Shown here in pieces: positions 59,508-64,000 of a stretch of 64,000 bases of DNA. Origin of the DNA: Siphlonurus alternatus (taxonomy: Eukaryota > Arthropoda > Insecta > Ephemeroptera > Siphlonuridae); the NCBI GenBank assembly GCA_949825025.1, contig OX463786.1, positions 16,997,911 to 17,061,910 of the forward strand, read 5' to 3'. Below the pieces are notes generated by a model that did no database searches, was not told where the DNA came from, and worked only from the letters and a program-made list of their open reading frames with translations. The translations under genes were made by a program, and so were the position numbers. Every line of letters begins with the position of its first letter. Position 1 is the stretch's first letter.

Positions 59508-60066
59508 AGGGCAGCACCATCAATGCGGAACGTCACAGAATCAAGAGACAGTCTTAGGAAATATGAGATTGAGTTGTAGCAATTTTAGAATATGATAACT
59601 TGACTATCTCATCCAAAGGTTAAGAATTTGACATGAAAATTCTAATTCTTTCTTTTAAAAAGGAAATTACCAAAATAATTTGTCTTTCCAACTCGTCATA
59701 AAATTGCCTGAGAAATCTCTGTACTTTCTTTTCTCTCGGATTAAAGAATAAAAAGTTTTTCATGTCCATGAAAAAAAATTATTATTCCTTAAAATCAATT
59801 TCTAAAATCTGGAGTATATTTTACAGTAAGATTGTCTCTTTATTCTTCATAAATAAGAAAGCATTGTGAAAATAGTAAACATTTCTTGAACTGCATTCAA
59901 TATTTGAATTAAAGTATTTAAGAATTGTTTACTAAAAGTGTCTGTAAATGACATTAAAATAATAAGAAATCTCACACATACTTTTTGTAAATAAAAACAA
60001 ATCAAATTTTTGTTTACAAAAAGTTTAACAGATTTTTGTGTTCGTAACATGCCATTCAAGGCATTC

Positions 60067-60072
60067 AATAAA
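60067..60072 (+). promoter_or_regulatory. PGAM distal polyadenylation signal candidate
   Basis: AATAAA followed by a GT-rich stretch (TGTTGTGC and then TTGTTTTTTTGG). A proximal AATAAA lies at 59747-59752. The UTR between has no other feature. Confidence 0.5.
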
Positions 60073-60896
60073 TGTTGTGCAATTTAGAGCTTGTTTTTTT
60101 GGTACAGCAACGAACATAAATTTTTCCCTCTTCAATAGTGATAGATATAAAGCTGATAAAGTATGATTCCCCTATATTAGAAAAAAAAATGTAATTGTAA
60201 TGTAAAATTGCATGTTTTTATGTATTTGAAAACACTTAATTATTTACCGATTTTAATTTATTTTATCATTTTCCATAAAAAAAAAAATACAGCCTTATTA
60301 TTTATTATGTTGAAAAAAATCATATTTGTTATTAATTTATTTGTGGTACATACTCAATAAAAATGATAATGATTAATTTAAACTTCCATTGTTTTAATTA
60401 AAAAATGAAAAATCCTAATCAACAAAAAAATAATAATATAATCCAATTTAACTGTAGAGTATCAAAAAAAGCTGAAGGAAGCAAAAACCTACTAAATAAA
60501 AGCTAGTTAGCTGACATAGATAGTTAGGTATGTGTGCAAGAAAGTTGCAGAATGGCTATTATGGGGACATTTTTTAAGCTAAAGTAGTAGGAGCACAGAA
60601 ATCTGTTGGAGGTCTCTTCAGGTTTCATGCCCAGCTGAATGGCTAAAAGAATGAGAAGAAATATTAGGAGATCATAAAATATAGGAGCTTCGCTCTCATT
60701 CAGGGTAGTTTTCTTTCAGTATAGGCCATGGAGGAAATATTATCCTTGGTATAGGCCAAGGTTTTTGAACATTTCTACTAGGAGAACATAACAATCTAGG
60801 AGGTGAGACATGAAAATCCTTGAGGAGTCATTGAAAAATTTAAAATAAAGGATGAGATTAACATGTATTACTAGGAGGTCTCTTGTAAGATAAATG

Positions 60897-61811
60897 CCCT
60901 GCTGAAAATTCTTGAACAAGATCTTGTACAAGTCTTGAACAAGTTTTGACCAAGATCTTGAGCAATAATCTTGCCAAGATCTTGGCAAGATCTTGCGCAA
61001 GATCTTGGCAAGATCTTGGCAAGATCTTGACAAGATCTTGTGCAAGATCTTGGCAAGATATTTTCTTGTGGAAGATCTTGGTAAGATTATTGCTCAAGAT
61101 CTTGGTCAAAACTCAAAACTTGTCCAAGACTTGCACAAGATCTTGGTCAAAACTTCTTCAAGACTTGCGCAAATTTTGCCCAAGATCTTGAGCCCAAATA
61201 ATCTTATCAAGATCTTGCCAAGATCTTAGCAAGATCTTGCGCAAGATCTTGGCAAGATCTTGGTAAGATCTTGGCAAGATCTTGTGCAAGATCTTGGCAA
61301 GATATTTTCTTGTGCAAGATCCTGGTAACATTATTGGGGCTCAAGATCTTTCACAAGACTTGCAACTGATTTGTACTTGAAAAAATTTGTGTAAGTAAAT
61401 GCAAGATCTTGACAAGATTTTCAAGATTTGGTTGCAAGATGTGGTACCTAGTAGAAACCTCACAGTCGTCACATACATTTATCCATCATCTGAAAAAAAA
61501 TAAAGAGTTTAATTAGTTTTTTTCTGGTATGCATAGTACATAATAGTTTTCGTTATAAGTTCGGCAGTTGTCTTGCTGGTTTCCTTTCTGTGGATATTCA
61601 TCATCCTGCTTCATCTCTCCGCTCAGCGCACAATGAATCCTCTCACTCTATCCATGCACGTACGCAACGGCTAGGCCTGCGGAACCTGGGGATCAAAGAC
61701 ATATTTAAAGGATATTCGATAAAATTAGACATGCAAGATCTTGCTCAAGACAATTGCAAAAGGTATTGTGCAAATCTTACCCAAGATCTTGCTCAAGAAT
61801 TTTGAGCAGGG
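60897..61811. mobile_element. AAGATCTT foldback element
   Basis: Starts CCCTGCTGAAAATTCTTGA and ends with the near-complement CAAGAATTTTGAGCAGGG, with ATG on both sides (60894-96 and 61812-14). Between about 60915 and 61350 it holds some twenty copies of the palindrome AAGATCTT spaced mostly 11-12 bases apart, as two similar blocks. A non-repetitive part (61450-61730) shows no gene. ORFs here on both strands (repeats of DLAKIL-like peptides) merely translate the repeat. Confidence 0.7.
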
Positions 61812-61814
61812 ATG

Positions 61815-62430
61815 CATATTATATACAGTATATATTTAAATGCATGATTAACAATTTTTGTACTGTAAAACAAATTTAAACACTTCACTACTGTACAACG
61901 ATGTTAATTTAATACATATACAACCACAATTTATTGCATTAACTTAAATGCATGCATATTATATAATATGCATACACAGTATGCATACATTGCAGTACTA
62001 GTATACATACCTTTATCAACTTTATACAAACCAAATACTGCTATGCCATTGATTTATGCACACAACAGCCAAGTTTTGTCGAACTGGTATGGTTGTCGAA
62101 TCCTTGATCAGAATCCATCACATCCCGGCCATGTTTGCAAGCCGCTCAGCAAGCAGGAAGCAGGTCAAGCCATCGAAATGTCATTAAAAAAACAGACAAT
62201 TTTGTGTGAGCTTAACAATATATTAAACAAAAACAACTATACATAAGTTAAAGCTTACCTGGAACTGTGTAATAACTACTAATTAGCACAAAAACACACA
62301 AAATCTTAATGTTTCTTCACCAGCTTCAATTTTCACCAACCGTCCATCTTAACTGTTATAAAAAAAACGGTCATGCGCATTGCATTTGTTTCACATCGTC
62401 CACTTGCGCAGTCCACTTGCGCAATGAAAA
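61815..62430. other. No gene recognised
   Basis: AT-rich DNA rich in ATGCAT. A 92-codon ORF at 61968-62246 shows no protein-family features or codon bias. The segment separates the AAGATCTT element from the 142-bp satellite and may be part of one larger element. Confidence 0.4.
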
Positions 62431-63545
62431 CGCGCGCAAGATTTCTTCTTGCTCAAGTCTATTACTTGCAATGCTCAAGATAAAAAATCTTGGGGAAGAA
62501 AAAACTTTTTGAACAAGATTGTCATTTTAAACATGATGGTAACTTGTCCAAGAAATAATATTGAGATAAATATGAAAACATGTTGAAGATTTTTTCTTGC
62601 TCAAGATTAAATCTTGCGTAAGAAAAGATTTCTTGAACAAGATTGTCATTTTAATCAAGATGATAACTTCTCCAAGAAATAATACTTAGAAAAATATGAA
62701 AAATTGTGTAAGATTTTTTCTTGCTCAAGTCTATTACTTGCTCAAGATGTAAATCTTGAGTACGAAATGACTTCTTGAACAAGATTGTCATTTTAAACAA
62801 GACGGTAACTTGCCCAAGAAATAATCTTGAGATAAATATGAAAAAGTTTGTAAGATTTCTTTCTTGCTCAAGTCTATTACTTGCCCAAGATATGAAACTT
62901 GACTATGAAATGACTTCTTGAACAAGATTGTCGTTTTAAACAAGACGGTAACTTCTACAAGAAATAATCTTGAGAAAAATATGAAAACTTGTCTAAGATT
63001 TTTACTTGCTCAAGTCTATTACTTGCTCAAGATATAAATATTGCGTAAGAAATGACTTCTTGAACAAGATTGTCATTTTAAGCAAGATGATAACTTGTCC
63101 AAGAAATAATCTTGAGAAAAATATGAAAAATTGTTTAAGATTTTTTCTTGCTCAAGTCTATTACTTGCTCAAGATATAAATCTTGAGTACGAAATGACTT
63201 CTTGAACAAGATTGTCATTTTAAACAAAACGGTAACTTCTCCAAGAAATAATCTTGAGAAAAATATGATAACTTGTTTAAGATTTTTTTCTTGAGCAAGT
63301 TAATTACTTGCCAAGATGTTGTTCTTGCGTAAAAAATGACTTCTTGAACAAGATTACCATCGTGCGCAAGACGGCAACTCTAGCTCAAGAAATAATCTTG
63401 AGATAAATTCGAAAACACGAGCAAGATTTTCTATCTTGCAAAGAATATTTTCTTGCGCAAGTGAGTTTCTTGTTAAGATTGTGATCTTGCGTAAGAAATG
63501 ACGTCTTGAATAAGATTATTATCTTGCTCAAGATCTTGTTGAACC
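62430..63545. repeat. 142-bp tandem satellite
   Basis: About eight units. The marker TTGCTCAAGTCTATTACTTG recurs with its GCTCAAG at 62723, 62866, 63008 and 63150 (spacing 143, 142, 142), with diverged units on either side. Each unit contains CTTGAACAAGATTGTCATTT, ACGGTAACTT, CCAAGAAATAATCTTGAG and ATATGAAAA. The CTTG..CAAG pairs make each unit self-complementary in several places, like the AAGATCTT element to its left. Confidence 0.85.
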
Positions 63546-63689
63546 AAAAATATCTTATTTTGTAATTTTTTTCACATTTTTGGCTAAAATATTATTTTTA
63601 GAAGGATAATATCCAATAATAATATTACAGACCAGCACTCAACCCTGTTGCGCCTCTTTCTTGGTCTTCTCGTGTTTACTTGGCAAGAT

Positions 63690-63734
63690 CTTGTCAAGGT
63701 CTTGCAAAGATATGCTCAAGATTTTTGAGCAGGG
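63690..63734. mobile_element. Second terminus of the CCCTGCTCAAAA element family
   Basis: The sequence ATGCTCAAGATTTTTGAGCAGGG matches the right end of the element at 60897-61811. No matching left end is seen between 61812 and 63690, so either the satellite belongs to a larger element starting at 60897 or this is a truncated copy. Confidence 0.6.
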
Positions 63735-64000
63735 TGAGAATCAGATTTTTATTGTTATTTTTGTTTTATCATTTTCAGATTGAGCTAAAACAAAACTGGT
63801 AATTAATTATGATACCAATAAACTCTTCTGCCTGCAGCACTCGTACATCAAATCTATCTCTACTGCGTTCTTCTTGTGATTTATTTTTAATTACCTAGCT
63901 GTCACTCTCTATTTATGTTCCCTCTAGCTTTGTCTGCCAATCAAGCAATTATTAGATTACTTCTGGAAATTGCCAAAAATTAATTATACGTTTTTCTCCA

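Noticed and set aside
60740..61229. ORFs with repeated DLAKIL/QDLVKIL-like peptides on both strands
   Set aside because: The repeat AAGATCTTGGC is self-complementary, so both strands are open; there is no codon bias and the unit is a DNA palindrome array.
61968..62246. 92-codon ORF
   Set aside because: No recognisable motif or splice context, AT-rich composition and location between repeat arrays; chance ORF.

Overview
This is a nuclear genomic window from an arthropod, most likely a crustacean or an insect. It has spliced genes with GT..AG introns, AT-rich introns and intergenic DNA, many tetranucleotide microsatellites and several families of small DNA transposons. The alpha-catenin encoded here has the arthropod form of the protein, including its C-terminal tail. 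Five protein genes can be read by joining exons in phase.

Layout: (1) positions 1-1291, minus strand, 5' half of a Dok-family docking protein (PH domain, then the start of an IRS-type PTB domain), running off the left edge. (2) 1404-7578, a 6.2-kb Mutator-like element with a 9-bp target duplication, terminal inverted repeats of about 0.8-0.9 kb, and an interior filled by a 146-bp hairpin-rich satellite laid out as two opposed arrays. A 1.28-kb hAT-type element is nested in it with its own 8-bp target duplication. (3) 8035-23083, plus strand, complete SRP72 (11 exons, 620 aa). Its 9.4-kb first intron is a patchwork of repeats. (4) 25621-33043, minus strand, R3HCC1/R3HCC1L-family protein (8 exons, R3H domain at the N terminus and an RRM-like C terminus), tail-to-tail with SRP72. 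Its first exon has no in-frame AUG and seems to start at a CUG. (5) 34536-50631, plus strand, complete alpha-catenin (17 coding exons, 910 aa), head-to-head with the R3HCC1-like gene. (6) 56616-59507, plus strand, complete cofactor-dependent phosphoglycerate mutase (4 exons, 254 aa). (7) 60897-63734, a region of CAAGATCTTG-based palindromic repeats and a 142-bp tandem satellite.

The genes are unrelated housekeeping or signalling genes and do not form a pathway: protein targeting (SRP72), cell adhesion (alpha-catenin), glycolysis (phosphoglycerate mutase), receptor signalling (Dok) and a putative nucleic-acid-binding protein. The unusual content is in the repeats: the palindromic satellite-bearing Mutator-like element, a pair of inverted 575-bp elements with TATAN target duplications, twin 133-bp palindromic MITEs, and the AAGATCTT foldback element. 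No RNA genes, CRISPR arrays or bacterial features were found.
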